DNA from: Methylophaga marina
GTDB lineage: Bacteria; Pseudomonadota; Gammaproteobacteria; Nitrosococcales; Methylophagaceae
Direction of reading: 5' to 3'
Length of the DNA: 64,000 bases
NCBI RefSeq assembly: GCF_030296755.1
Contig: NZ_AP027741.1
Location: forward strand, 2,843,001-2,907,000
Below are positions 47,868-60,498 of this stretch, in pieces (position 1 is the stretch's first letter; each line of letters starts with the position of its first letter). The translations under genes were made by a program, and so were the position numbers. The notes under the pieces were generated by a model, which was given only the letters and a program-made list of their open reading frames with translations, was not told the DNA's origin and ran no database searches.

Positions 47868-50800
47868 ATGCGAGCATTATTTGCTATTAAAGGATTTTTA
47901 TTATTCAGCCTGATTGCTTTTTTAAATGCCTTTGTTGATTTGGGGCATAAGATTCTGATTCAAAACACTATCTTTAAAACCTATGATGGTGATGTACAAA
48001 TCATGCTGTCAGCATTGGTTAATGCATTAATTTTATTACCGTTCATATTGATGATGACGCCATCATCTTTTCTTGCGGATAAATATCCGAAAAATAAAGT
48101 CATGCAATACAGTGCCTTATCTGCAGTTGTTGCGACGGTTCTAATTACGATTTTTTATTATATGGCTTGGTTCTGGGCCGCTTTTCTGATGACGCTGGCC
48201 TTATCGATTCAAAGTGCCATTTATTCTCCCGCCAAATATGGTTATATCAGGGAATTGGTCGGTGTTAAAAACCTAGCCTCGGGTAATGGTGTTATTCAAT
48301 CTGTGACCACCACCGCGATTTTGCTGGGGACGCTGGCTTTTAGTTTTGGTTTCGAGTCTTTACTCAGCAAACACTATTATTATCAAGCAGAAGATATCTT
48401 GCCATTGATTGCGCCTCTAGGTTGGGTCTTAGTGGCTCTTTCCCTAATCGAGTGGTTAGCAGCCTTAAAACTTGAGCCGAAGTCATCTGTACGCAAAGAG
48501 CAAGAGTTTGATACTAAAGCGTATCTGAGTGGTCGTTCAGCCGTGGGCATTATGAAGGATTTGACTAGCAACCAAGTAATCTTTCGGTCTGTTATTGGGC
48601 TTGCCGTGTTCTGGTCTCTTTGCCAGGTCATGCTGGCCACTTTTCCTGCTTTTGCTAAAGATATTGCTGGTATCGATAATACGGTCATTATTCAGGGTAC
48701 GATGGCCTTTGCCGGTATCGGCATCGTTATTGGGGCTTTTTTAGCGGGTAAGCTGTCGTCCAACTATATCGAAACCGGGCTTGTTCCTCTTGGCGCGATG
48801 GGCGTGGCATTGTGTGTAGCGTTTGTCAGTTTTGCCATTACACCTTTTTTACAAGCGGTTAATTTCTTTTTACTTGGCGTATTCGGTGGGCTTTATTTGG
48901 TTCCACTTAATGCATTGATTCAATATCACGCTAAGTCAGGGCAGATGGGTCGAATACTGGCGGGCAATAACTTTATTCAAAACATTGCCATGCTGTCTTT
49001 CTTGTTGCTAACGATTCTGGCTGCTTATGCAGGCATGAATAGCCTCGGGATTTTTTCGATTTTACTAGCGGTGGCCATAATCGGTGCCATTTATACCATC
49101 ACACAATTACCACAATCATTAGCGCGTCTAGTTGTTTCATTGGTGTTTTCGCTTCGTTACCGGCTCACTGTATTAAATATGGAAAGAATTCCAGCGAGTG
49201 GTGGCGTATTAATGCTGGGCAACCATATCAGTTGGATTGACTGGGCAATTGTACAAATGGCCAGTCCACGTCCGCTACGGTTTGTGATGGCAAAATCTAT
49301 ATATGAGCGTTGGTATCTGCGCTTTATCTTTGAGTTTTTTAACATTATTCCTGTAGGGACGGGCGCAAGTAAACAGGCCTTGGATGCGGTCAGAGAAAGT
49401 TTAAATAAAGGGGAAGTCGTCTGTTTATTTCCCGAAGGCGCCATTAGCCGTAACGGGCACTTAGGTGAGTTTCAACGTGGTTTTGAAGTGGCTGCTGCTG
49501 ATGCTGATGCGGTGATAGTACCGTTCTATCTTCGTGGTTTATGGGGGAGCCGTTTCTCACGCTCCAGTGATCGTTTGAAAACCTTACGTAGTAAGCAGTC
49601 GTTTTCGGACTTAATTGTGGCCTTTGGCGAACCTCTCGCGATCAATTCAGATCGCTTTGCTGTGAAACAAGCCGTTTTACAACTGTCGGTAGATGCCTGG
49701 ACAAACTATACTGAAAGCCTGGAAACGTTGCCTGAAGCCATCATTAAAGGTTTAAAGCGGCAGGGCAGTGAAATGGCTGCGGCGGATATTATTGGATCAA
49801 CCACCAGTGGTCACCGGATGTTAAGTGCCGCTATTCTATTTTCTAAGCAGCTACCTTCTGATTGCCATCAAAACATTGGCATTCTAATGCCAAGCTCCAG
49901 TGCCGGAGTGATAGCCAATATTGCGAGTTTATTGAGTGGCAAAACACTGGTGAACCTTAACTTCACTGCATCGGCTGAGGCACTAGCAGCAGCCGGCAAG
50001 AAAGCTGATATTAATACCATTATCACGTCTAGAAAATTTATTGAAAAACTGGCTAATAAAGGGTTTGACGCGAGTCTTTTGGATACGGCCAAACATGTAC
50101 TATATATGGAAGATTTGCGTCAGAACATTAAAAAGCGCGACTTCATTAGTATGATGGTTTTTGTTCGGTTAATGCCGATGGAAGTTATCAAAGCACGTTA
50201 TATGAAGGCCGTCAAAGCAGAAGACCCGGCTGTCATTTTATTTTCATCCGGCAGTGAAGGGGTGCCAAAAGGGGTATTACTTTCTCATCGAAATGTTATG
50301 AGTAATATCAGGCAGGTAGCTGATGTTCTTAATACTGAACGTGATGATGTCGTGATGTCTGTTTTGCCTTTATTTCACGCTTTCGGATTGACGGTCACGA
50401 CATTTTTGCCGCTGGTAGAGTCGCTACCCGTGATATGTCATCCCGACCCAACAGATGTCAGGAATATTGCTAAAGGGATTGCGACATTCCGTGGCACCAT
50501 ACTTTGTGGTACATCGACATTTTTGCGTATGTATGTCCGCAACCGTAAAGTCGAACCCTTGATGTTGGACTCTTTGCGGATTGTGGTTTCTGGCGCAGAA
50601 AAACTGAATCCGGAAGTACGTGATAGCTTCAAAATCAAATTCAATAAAACCATTTATGAAGGATATGGTGCAACGGAGACAACCCCGGTCGCTAGTGTCA
50701 ATATTCCAGATAAACTGGCTCCCGATACTCTAACCACACAGATTGGCAGCAAACTAGGTACCGTTGGTATGCCATTACCGGGCACACGTTTCAGAATTGT

Positions 50801-51317
50801 TAATCCAGACACATTCGAAGACTTACCCGCTGGTGAAGATGGTTTAATCTTGATTGGTGGTAATCAAGTGATGATTGCTTATCTTGATGATCCGGAAAAA
50901 ACGGAGTCTGTCATTACTGAACAAGATGGCGTGCGTTGGTATCACACAGGAGATAAAGGTCATCTTGATGAGGATGGGTTTCTGGTCATTGTTGACCGCT
51001 ATTCTCGTTTTGCCAAAGTCGGTGGTGAAATGATTAGTCTTGGTGCCATTGAGTCGGCTTTAAAACCTCACCTGAGTGAGGAGGTCGATATTCTGGCCAC
51101 GACAGTCGCTGATGAGAAAAAAGGCGAAAAAGTGGTGCTGCTATACACGCAAGAACAGGCGGAGGCTGATATAAAACAAACTATCAGCGAGCACTTATCA
51201 CCGCTGATGCAGCCTAGTAAACTGCTATATGTCGAAGACATTCCAAAACTGGGGACGGGCAAGACTGATTTGAATGCAGCAAAAAACTTGCTGCACAAGC
51301 TATTCAATAACGGGTAG
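47868..51317 (+). CDS. MFS-acyltransferase-AMP ligase fusion (LplT-Aas type)
   Basis: The 1149-residue protein has three parts: an MFS lysophospholipid transporter of 12 helices (residues 1-400, LplT-like), a PlsC acyltransferase (NHISWIDW with HX4D at about 460, and FPEGAISR), and an AMP-binding acyl-ACP synthetase (FSSGSEGVPKGVLLSHRN, YGATETTPVAS, WYHTGDKGHLD). It is expected to flip lysophospholipid inward and re-acylate it. In E. coli LplT and Aas are two proteins; the fusion is common in other gammaproteobacteria. ATG 47868 has AAAAGGAC before it. Confidence 0.9.
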   Translation: MRALFAIKGFLLFSLIAFLNAFVDLGHKILIQNTIFKTYDGDVQIMLSALVNALILLPFILMMTPSSFLADKYPKNKVMQYSALSAVVATVLITIFYYMAWFWAAFLMTLALSIQSAIYSPAKYGYIRELVGVKNLASGNGVIQSVTTTAILLGTLAFSFGFESLLSKHYYYQAEDILPLIAPLGWVLVALSLIEWLAALKLEPKSSVRKEQEFDTKAYLSGRSAVGIMKDLTSNQVIFRSVIGLAVFWSLCQVMLATFPAFAKDIAGIDNTVIIQGTMAFAGIGIVIGAFLAGKLSSNYIETGLVPLGAMGVALCVAFVSFAITPFLQAVNFFLLGVFGGLYLVPLNALIQYHAKSGQMGRILAGNNFIQNIAMLSFLLLTILAAYAGMNSLGIFSILLAVAIIGAIYTITQLPQSLARLVVSLVFSLRYRLTVLNMERIPASGGVLMLGNHISWIDWAIVQMASPRPLRFVMAKSIYERWYLRFIFEFFNIIPVGTGASKQALDAVRESLNKGEVVCLFPEGAISRNGHLGEFQRGFEVAAADADAVIVPFYLRGLWGSRFSRSSDRLKTLRSKQSFSDLIVAFGEPLAINSDRFAVKQAVLQLSVDAWTNYTESLETLPEAIIKGLKRQGSEMAAADIIGSTTSGHRMLSAAILFSKQLPSDCHQNIGILMPSSSAGVIANIASLLSGKTLVNLNFTASAEALAAAGKKADINTIITSRKFIEKLANKGFDASLLDTAKHVLYMEDLRQNIKKRDFISMMVFVRLMPMEVIKARYMKAVKAEDPAVILFSSGSEGVPKGVLLSHRNVMSNIRQVADVLNTERDDVVMSVLPLFHAFGLTVTTFLPLVESLPVICHPDPTDVRNIAKGIATFRGTILCGTSTFLRMYVRNRKVEPLMLDSLRIVVSGAEKLNPEVRDSFKIKFNKTIYEGYGATETTPVASVNIPDKLAPDTLTTQIGSKLGTVGMPLPGTRFRIVNPDTFEDLPAGEDGLILIGGNQVMIAYLDDPEKTESVITEQDGVRWYHTGDKGHLDEDGFLVIVDRYSRFAKVGGEMISLGAIESALKPHLSEEVDILATTVADEKKGEKVVLLYTQEQAEADIKQTISEHLSPLMQPSKLLYVEDIPKLGTGKTDLNAAKNLLHKLFNNG

Positions 51318-51321
51318 AGGG

Positions 51322-51926
51322 ATGATGGATATACATCAGGTAACCAACTTTTTCTGGAGTTGGATGCCTTAAAGCACATTCAACGTCGTAGCTATATTAC
51401 GGGTGGTGAGCGTTTAGAAAATTCTGCTGAGCACTCCTGGCATCTTGCAATGGCTTGCTGGAATATAGCGGCGTATTTTCAGTTTGATGTTGACATGGCT
51501 AAATTGCTGCAATACGCATTGGTGCATGACTTAGGTGAAGTTGATGCCGGTGATACTTTTCTATATTCAAAAGAAAGAAAAACGTCCAATGAAGCTGAGA
51601 GGCTGTGTGTACAACGTTTTTCAGAACATAGCGGTAATCATATTCAAGACTTGCTTACATTATGGGATGAGCAGGAGTTTGGTCACAGTACTGAAGCAAA
51701 ACTCATGAAAACAGTCGACAGACTACTGCCATTTTTATTGAATATCGCCGCTGAAGGTAAAACCTGGAAGTCACACCAGATTAGGGCTTCACAAGTTAAA
51801 AATGCGCATGCCTTTATTGCTGATGATTTTCCAGAACTACACCAATGGCTGAGTGAGAAGATTGATTATGCTACTCAACAGGGGTGGTTGTTAGCTGATG
51901 ATGCGGCGGAAGTTGCCACTGAATAA
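51322..51926 (+). pseudogene. HD-domain phosphohydrolase (YfbR/HDDC2-like), one frameshift
   Basis: The repaired product is about 202 residues. AEHSWHLAMACW and ALVHDLGEVDAGD carry the H...HD metal ligands, and a later KLMKTVDRLLPFLLN supplies the Asp. This is the 5'-deoxynucleotidase-type HD family. The first residues (MMDIHQVTNF) are in another frame; one more T in the 5-T run 51349-51353 gives NFFLELDALKHIQRRSYI. The downstream frame alone begins at a TTG after the active N-terminal helix. Confidence 0.82.
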
Positions 51927-51969
51927 CCTCACAGGCATACTCATTTGTTCCAATAACAAGGAGAGAGAA

Positions 51970-52119
51970 ATGACTTTAGCTTTAACCCCACTGATTTCAT
52001 TAATTGCCGGTATTTTAATTCTGATGGTACCGCGACTATTGAGTTACATTGTTGCGATTTATCTGATTATTATTGGTTTAGTTGGCTTATTTGGTACCAG
52101 TATTAATTTAACACCATGA
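51970..52119 (+). CDS. DUF3096 small membrane protein
   Basis: 49 residues, two hydrophobic helices split by MVPRLLSYIVAIYLIIIGLVGLFG, matching DUF3096. AGGAGAGAGAA is a strong ribosome-binding site directly before this ATG. A longer upstream frame from 51898 is only an extension. Function unknown. Confidence 0.82.
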   Translation: MTLALTPLISLIAGILILMVPRLLSYIVAIYLIIIGLVGLFGTSINLTP

Positions 52120-52141
52120 GATAAAACACATAATGCTGAAG

Positions 52142-52170
52142 AAGCCTCGACATTTCATCGGGGCTTTTTT
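52142..52170 (+). terminator. Intrinsic terminator after DUF3096 gene
   Basis: AAGCCTCGA / TCGGGGCTT stem with one G-T pair and seven-base loop, then a six-T run. Confidence 0.85.
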
Positions 52171-52193
52171 ATGTTTATCCCTATGACAGCGTT

Positions 52194-52812
52194 ATGACGA
52201 TATTAGATTGCATCGCCTTATTTTTTCTGCTTTCTGCAATGGCGGCTTTGCCAAGTATCAGTGTGATGCTGGTTGTATCACGTACCTTATCAGGCGGCGT
52301 ATCACAGGGTGTTATGGTCTGCTTGGGAATTGTAGCGGCAGACTTGCTGTATCTGTTACTAGCCATGTTTGGACTGACAATAGTGGCTATTTGGCTTGAG
52401 CAACACCGGTGGCTACTGCAAATAATGGCAATCATTATTTTAGTGCTATTCAGTTATCAGCTTTGGCACTCGCCTTATCGCCATGCTGCTATGGCAACTT
52501 CAGGAAAAAAACTAGCTTGGCTAGCTTTATGGCTGGTTTTACTTTGACCTTAGTCGATTATAAGGCGATATTTTTTACCTTGGCATCTTGCCTGTTTATC
52601 TCGGTAGCAGCGATATCACATTATCTTCATTGCTTATGTTGTTAAGTACTACTGCGATTGCCGTAGCTTGGGTAAAATTAGCTTATGTTTTGCTTGCCAA
52701 GCATGTTCAAAGTGCTGTCGTTTTGCAAAAAAGTTATCGATTTATGTCAGTCATCTTGTGTCTAATTGCATTTTGGCTAACCGTGGATATAGTTCTCAGT
52801 CAGTTTAATTAG
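52194..52812 (+). pseudogene. LysE/RhtB-family exporter, two frameshifts
   Basis: The repaired product is about 207 residues with six helices: LPSISVMLVVSRTLSGGVSQGVMVCLGIVAADLLYLLLAMFGL is the LysE signature. Adding one A at the 7-A run 52505-52511 restores SGKKTSLASFMAGFTLTLVDYKAIFF. Adding one T at the 6-T run 52571-52576 restores AIFFYLGILPVYLGSSDITL. The family exports amino acids such as Lys, Thr or homoserine; substrate not known. Confidence 0.82.
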
Positions 52813-52862
52813 TTAGCAACTCACATCGATATGAGTATCAAACAGAAGTGGAAGAGATAAAT

Positions 52863-53069
52863 ATGAGTGATGATTGCCAGACGCGTCTGGATGAAGTCAT
52901 TTGCGATTGTAGTGGCACAACCCGAGCCAAAATAGAAAGCCTGTTTGAACAGGGAATAGTTGATATTGATACTATCTCTCGTAAAACCGGTGCCGTGTCT
53001 GGCTGTGGTTCTTGCGAATGGGATATTGAAGCATTGTTGGATGAATTAGTTCAGGGCTTAGATGGTTAA
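52863..53069 (+). CDS. Bfd-like [2Fe-2S]-binding protein
   Basis: 68 residues with the four-cysteine BFD-like pattern: ICDCSGTT near the N-terminus and SGCGSCEW about 35 residues later (CxC...CxxC). The second half is helical (WDIEALLDELV). BFD proteins bind [2Fe-2S] and pass electrons to bacterioferritin or serve as modular domains of nitrite reductases. Start 52863 is preferred to 52848. Its end overlaps cysZ by 4 bases on the opposite strand. Confidence 0.85.
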   Translation: MSDDCQTRLDEVICDCSGTTRAKIESLFEQGIVDIDTISRKTGAVSGCGSCEWDIEALLDELVQGLDG

Positions 53070-53797
53070 GTTTTTAGGTTTTCTATGTAAAGCATCGTTG
53101 CCCCAGCGACTGCGGCTGGAATCACTAAAAAGTTAACGATAGGAATCATGGTGGCAAGCAACGTAGCAAAACCAAATCCCAGCGCCAGACTTCGGTGTTG
53201 GCGAAGTTTCTCACGTTGTTCTTTAAAACCTAATAAATGATTCCCCATGGGGTAATCATGATAATCAAGTGCAAGCGTCCAGCTTGAGAAGAAAAACCAT
53301 AAGACTGGCGCAATAAGGTTTAAACCGGGTATCCAGGATAACAGTAATAATGGCAGCATCCATCGTAATAAATAAGCGGTTTTACGCAGTTCATTCATCA
53401 CCATTTTTGGTGTGTCTTTGATGACTTGCGTCCATGGCATATCGGGTGGACTGGCTCCTGACATCTTGGTTTCAACCATTTCAGCGAGAATGCCATTAAA
53501 AGGTGCCGCTAGGATATTGGCGATTATGGAGAAGGTAAAAAACACAATTAATGCCAGTAGCACAACAAACAGCGGCCAGATGATCCAAGTCAGAGCACTT
53601 TCCAACCATGACGGTAACCAGTCGGGCATCAATGCCTCAAGCCAACCATCAAAATGAGATAAGCCAAACCAGATGGCACCACTAAACAGCAAGGTGTTAA
53701 TGAGCATCGGCAAATAGGCAAATCGTCTGATGCCAGGCTGATTAATTAAGCTAAACCCCTGAATCAAGTATCGTGCGCCCTGGATCATTTTTCGCAT
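53066..53797 (-). CDS. cysZ: CysZ sulfate permease
   Basis: Inner-membrane protein of 243 residues. The N-terminus MIQGARYLIQGFSLINQPGIRRFAYLPMLINTLLFS is the CysZ hallmark. The core includes FSIIANILAAPFNGILAEMVE and LALDYHDYPMGNHLLGFKEQREKLRQHRSLALGFG, conserved in the family. It transports sulfate for cysteine synthesis in E. coli. Lies alone on the minus strand. Confidence 0.9.
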   Translation of the reverse strand: MRKMIQGARYLIQGFSLINQPGIRRFAYLPMLINTLLFSGAIWFGLSHFDGWLEALMPDWLPSWLESALTWIIWPLFVVLLALIVFFTFSIIANILAAPFNGILAEMVETKMSGASPPDMPWTQVIKDTPKMVMNELRKTAYLLRWMLPLLLLSWIPGLNLIAPVLWFFFSSWTLALDYHDYPMGNHLLGFKEQREKLRQHRSLALGFGFATLLATMIPIVNFLVIPAAVAGATMLYIENLKT

Positions 53798-53841
53798 AAT
53801 GGCCTCATTCAGTGTTTAGATTTGATAACTAGCGTCATATA

Positions 53842-53875
53842 GAAAAAAGCGATACTGGCTGGAATCAGTATCGCT
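53842..53875 (-). terminator. Intrinsic terminator of queF
   Basis: On the minus strand AGCGATACTG / CAGTATCGCT (10 bp) with an 8-base loop is followed by a run of T. It begins 10 bases after the queF stop. Confidence 0.85.
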
Positions 53876-53885
53876 CATTATGCAT

Positions 53886-54275
53886 TTATGGAAGTGTGAC
53901 AGGTTCTGGTGCGACCCAGCCTTCTTTACGATATTCCGCTACGACTGTGGTGTAAACGCCGCCACGAACGTTAAATATCCCTGTGATGCGCATGAATCTT
54001 GGCTGACATGCCGCTACCAAATCATCCAGAATGGTATTGGTCACTTTTTCATGAAATGCGCCTTGATCGCGGTATGACCACATGTAAAGTTTAAAGGCCT
54101 TTAATTCAACGCATTTTTCATCTGGTACATAGTCCAGTTTGATGGTGGCAAAATCGGGTTGTCCGGTCTTGGGACACAGACAGGTAAATTCAGATGTTTC
54201 GATGTGAATGGTATAATCGCGCTCCGGTGTTGCATTATCGAAAGTTTCTAATTGTTTGCTTGGCTGTGTAGACAT
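53886..54275 (-). CDS. queF: NADPH-dependent 7-cyano-7-deazaguanine reductase QueF
   Basis: Short (unimodular) QueF of 129 residues, tunnel-fold family, reducing preQ0 to preQ1 in queuosine synthesis. The catalytic segment [18 protein letters not shown] has the nucleophilic Cys at about 35, and [22 protein letters not shown] carries the family QueF motif and the His-Glu. The ending [17 protein letters not shown] is typical. E. coli has the longer bimodular form. No preQ1 riboswitch is seen in the 60 bases upstream. Confidence 0.93.
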   Translation of the reverse strand: MSTQPSKQLETFDNATPERDYTIHIETSEFTCLCPKTGQPDFATIKLDYVPDEKCVELKAFKLYMWSYRDQGAFHEKVTNTILDDLVAACQPRFMRITGIFNVRGGVYTTVVAEYRKEGWVAPEPVTLP

Positions 54276-54337
54276 GGATGCTCTCTAAAGTAATAAAATA
54301 AAATGACTATTATCTCTTAAGTGAAAGATTATATTAA

Positions 54338-57159
<2,822 letters not shown>

Positions 57160-57160
<1 letters not shown>

Positions 57161-58203
57161 TGACAGCACTCGCAGACGCAATTAAAAAAGTTGCCACTGG
57201 ACCGCATCTCAGTAAAGATCTGACGGAGCAAGAAGCATTTGATGTCATGATGGAAATTCTGTCTGGTCAGGCTGACCCTGTTCGTGCAGCTATATTTTTT
57301 ATTGCCATGCGAATGAAACGGGAGACTAATGAAGAGAACTTAGGCATTCTCAGAGCCTGTCAGTCCATTACCGATAGCCAATCAGTCAATGTCGACCAGT
57401 TATTTATTTTTTCTGACCCATTCAATGGTTTTAATCGTCATTGTCCGATGACAGCCTTTTTACCGGCTGTTCTGGCAGCCTGTGGTTTACCTGCAATGTC
57501 ACAAGGCGTATTTGAAATGGGGCCAAAATTTGGTGTTACCCATGCTCAGGTTTTAAAGCTGGCTGGCTATAGTACTGAAAAGTCGACAGCTGAAGCAGCT
57601 GAAGCGGTAGTGAACAATCAGATTGGCTGGGCCTATTTAGATCAAGCTCAGGCAAGTCCTGCATTATTTGCATTAGAAACGCTACGGACACAAATGATTA
57701 AACGTCCGAGCTTGGCAACATTAGAAAAAATGATTATGCCACTCAAAGCAAAGCAAAAAACACATTTAGGTATCGGCTTTGTTCATAAAGAATATCCCGA
57801 TATTTTAGCTTGGTTAGCAAAAGCTTTTGGTTATGATTCTGCGTTTATTGCACGGGGTCTGGAAGGTGGTCTAGTCCCGACGCTGAGAGAAGCATCAAAT
57901 AATCATCGATTAGTGAATGGCGCAGTTGAGGCCTGCACACTGGAACCTGAAAACTTTGGCATCGAACAAGATACGCGTGGTGTTAAGACGGATGATACGG
58001 TCACAGCTCAACGAACATTGGATGAAGGGCTGCAAGCCCTAGCCGGTGAGAAAGGGGCGGCATACGACAGTTTAGTGTATGGTGCGGCGATCATACTTTG
58101 GCATTGTGGCCTGATTGAGTCACAGCGAAAAGCCGCTGATGTTGTCAGACAAGTCATTGATAGTGGTCAGGCCAAATCACACTTTGAGGCTGGACTCGTA
58201 TAA
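57160..58203 (+). CDS. Glycosyltransferase family 3, anthranilate phosphoribosyltransferase-like (YbiB/TrpD2)
   Basis: The 347-residue protein has an N-terminal helical domain (LTEQEAFDVMMEILSGQADPVRAAIFFIAMRMKRET, as in TrpD) and a phosphoribosyltransferase-like core. Unlike true TrpD, the GTGG loop is replaced (SDPFNGFNRH), so anthranilate chemistry is unlikely. YbiB/TrpD2-like proteins bind nucleic acid in E. coli. It is read through from ligA and overlaps yjbQ by one base. Confidence 0.78.
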
Positions 58204-58619
58204 TGGTTTTTCAACGTACATTAACATTCAAAACGCTAGGACGTGGCACCACCAATATCACCCGCGATATACAAGAATTGGTTGCAGAGTCCGCAATAAG
58301 CACAGGTACTTGCCATGTCTTTGTTCAACATACCAGTGCCTCATTAATGCTCTGTGAGAATGCCGATCCCGATGTTCGTCACGATCTTGAAACCTTTATG
58401 CAGCATTTAGTGCCGGATGGTGATCCCATGTTCAGACATCAAGACGAAGGACCTGACGATATGAGTGCTCACATTCGGACGGTATTAACCAATCCAGATC
58501 TGACCATGCCTGTGAGTGCTGCACAGTGTGATCTCGGTATTTGGCAAGGTATTTATTTATGGGAACATCGTGCCCATCAACAGAGGCGTCGCGTGATCGT
58601 GACCATTATAGGTGAGTAA
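58203..58619 (+). CDS. YjbQ family (UPF0047) protein
   Basis: Single YjbQ domain of 138 residues: CHVFVQHTSASLMLCENADPDVRHDLETFM is the family signature. Some members have weak thiamine-phosphate synthase activity; physiological function unknown. It overlaps the TrpD2-like gene by one base and is followed by darP, forming a four-gene string with ligA. Confidence 0.85.
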   Translation: MVFQRTLTFKTLGRGTTNITRDIQELVAESAISTGTCHVFVQHTSASLMLCENADPDVRHDLETFMQHLVPDGDPMFRHQDEGPDDMSAHIRTVLTNPDLTMPVSAAQCDLGIWQGIYLWEHRAHQQRRRVIVTIIGE

Positions 58620-58624
58620 AATTT

Positions 58625-59149
58625 ATGTCAGATTTTGAACATGATCAGGATGCAGATTGGCCGGCTGACTGGGAGTTTGAGAAAAGTAAAACGCAAGTAA
58701 AACAGGAGCTTAATGCGTTAAAAGAGCTGGGCCGTGCGTTAATCGCGTTACCTGTAAAAGATCTACAAAAGTTAGATTTATCTGAAGATCTTTATGATGC
58801 CATTCTGAGTGCACAATCAATGAGCAAAGGTGCATTAAAAAGACAAGTTGGTTATATCGGTGGCTTGATTGCAAACAGTGATCACGAAGCGATAAATACG
58901 AAGTTACAGCAATTAAAGCAACCTCATCAGGGCCAGGTAAAACAGTTTCATCAACTAGAACAATGGCGTGATCGTTTGCTGTCTGGTGAAAATGAAGTCT
59001 ATGCTGAACTTATTCATGCCTTTGATGACTTTGATGTTCAGCATGTCAGACAACTCGTCAGAAATGCACAGCGTGAAGCGAAACAGGACAAGCCTCCAAA
59101 GTCAGCGAGGCAGTTATTTCAGTACCTTCAGTCACAGCAGCAAGATTAA
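58625..59149 (+). CDS. darP: Ribosome biogenesis factor DarP (YjgA)
   Basis: Highly charged, helical, 174 residues, DUF615/YjgA. KSKTQVKQELNALKELGRALIALPVKDLQKLDLSEDLYDAI and RQVGYIGGLIAN are the family landmarks. E. coli YjgA/DarP acts in late 50S subunit assembly. It converges on the phoQ-like gene with 4 bases of overlap. Confidence 0.88.
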   Translation: MSDFEHDQDADWPADWEFEKSKTQVKQELNALKELGRALIALPVKDLQKLDLSEDLYDAILSAQSMSKGALKRQVGYIGGLIANSDHEAINTKLQQLKQPHQGQVKQFHQLEQWRDRLLSGENEVYAELIHAFDDFDVQHVRQLVRNAQREAKQDKPPKSARQLFQYLQSQQQD

Positions 59150-60498
59150 ATTCTCGGTAATTCGACAATAAAACTTGCCCCACCTAGGCGGCCACGTTCT
59201 AGGTGGATATTACCTTCATAGGCCATGATGATATCGCTGACGATGGCCAGGCCAATGCCTTGTCCCTCAGCCTGGGTATCGATACGATGTCCGCGTTTAA
59301 TAATATAGCTTTCTGCACGGGTCGGAATTCCAGACCCATCATCTTCGACACGGATTTTGACCATGTTCCCTGAACTGGTGGCAATGACATGCACTTCTTG
59401 CTTACCGTACTTGTAAGCATTTTCCAATAAGTTGCCTAATAACTCATACATATCACCTTCGTCTGCATGAATGTACGCATCACGCTCAATCTCACATTGT
59501 GCATGTATATTTTTGTTTTTGTAGACTTTATCAAGGCTACCTATGATTTTATGAATAATCTCACCGACAGAAACGGGAGCGAGCAGGCTGCTCTTACCTT
59601 CTGTTGATGCTCGTTGTAGTTGGTAATCAACCAGGGTACTGATTCTGTCAAGCTGCTCATAGCCTGTTTTCTTCAAGTTTTCCAGATCGTGGTTATTAGC
59701 CAGTTCGCCACGAAAAACAGATAAGGGCGTTTTTAAACTATGTGCAAGATCAGCTAGCGAATTCTTGTAGCGTTGACGGCGTGATTGTTCATGATCAAGC
59801 AGGGCATTAATATTGTTGGTGAGTTGCTTGAGTTCACGTGGGTACTCATCATTTAAACGATCATGCTCACCGGTTTCAATCGCATGCAAATCTTTGGCAA
59901 CGTCATGTAATGGGCGCAAACTCCACTTGAGGATTAACCATTGTGCTAATAACAGCATTAATCCCGTTCCTCCTAACCAATACCACAAACTGCGCTGAAA
60001 ACTGGCTGTGGTTTCTTTAATGGTAGACATGTCTTCAGCCACATTAATGGTATAGTCAAGCTCTTTACCGGTTTCAGTTTCCCAGACAATGCCGAAAGCC
60101 AGGTTTTGTAACTTCATTCCTGCATCTATTTCAACGACAGTGTAGTGTTCATTCGATGGCCCGGGTTGAAAAGGCAGAGATAAAAAATGACCGATTGCTG
60201 AAGGAGATTGCCATACAATCTTACCGTTACTGGTGATTTGTGCATAAAGACCGGAGTTAGGTATAGAAAATTTCGGTTCTGCCAAATCGTGAGTCATTTT
60301 TAACTCACCTTTATCATTGATCTCGGCGGCTGTGAGTAGAGTATAGACATAGTTTTTTAAACGTTTCTTTTGTTCCAGCTCTGCACTGGTTTTAAATGCA
60401 TTATTCAGACTGATGGCAGAGATACCCAGAAACGCTGTTAGTACGAGACTGACAGCAACAAGAACCCGGTTGGATAAAGAGAAATTAATGACTTTCAC
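59146..60498 (-). CDS. phoQ: PhoQ-like sensor histidine kinase
   Basis: Membrane sensor of about 450 residues: TM1 (LVAVSLVLTAFLGISAISL), a periplasmic sensor domain of about 130 residues, TM2 (YWLGGTGLMLLLAQWLIL), a HAMP linker, a dimerisation helix with the phospho-acceptor in LADLAHSLKTPLSV (H in the H-box), and a catalytic domain with NLLENAYKYGK (N box) and DDGSGIP (G1). GTG 60498 overlaps the preceding response regulator by 14 bases. The close partner is PhoP-like, hence the name; the ligand is not proven. Confidence 0.82.
   Translation of the reverse strand: MKVINFSLSNRVLVAVSLVLTAFLGISAISLNNAFKTSAELEQKKRLKNYVYTLLTAAEINDKGELKMTHDLAEPKFSIPNSGLYAQITSNGKIVWQSPSAIGHFLSLPFQPGPSNEHYTVVEIDAGMKLQNLAFGIVWETETGKELDYTINVAEDMSTIKETTASFQRSLWYWLGGTGLMLLLAQWLILKWSLRPLHDVAKDLHAIETGEHDRLNDEYPRELKQLTNNINALLDHEQSRRQRYKNSLADLAHSLKTPLSVFRGELANNHDLENLKKTGYEQLDRISTLVDYQLQRASTEGKSSLLAPVSVGEIIHKIIGSLDKVYKNKNIHAQCEIERDAYIHADEGDMYELLGNLLENAYKYGKQEVHVIATSSGNMVKIRVEDDGSGIPTRAESYIIKRGHRIDTQAEGQGIGLAIVSDIIMAYEGNIHLERGRLGGASFIVELPRI

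Noticed and set aside
54276-54337. preQ1 riboswitch before queF
   Set aside because: The upstream 60 bases lack the short H-type pseudoknot pattern and A-rich tail of preQ1 aptamers.
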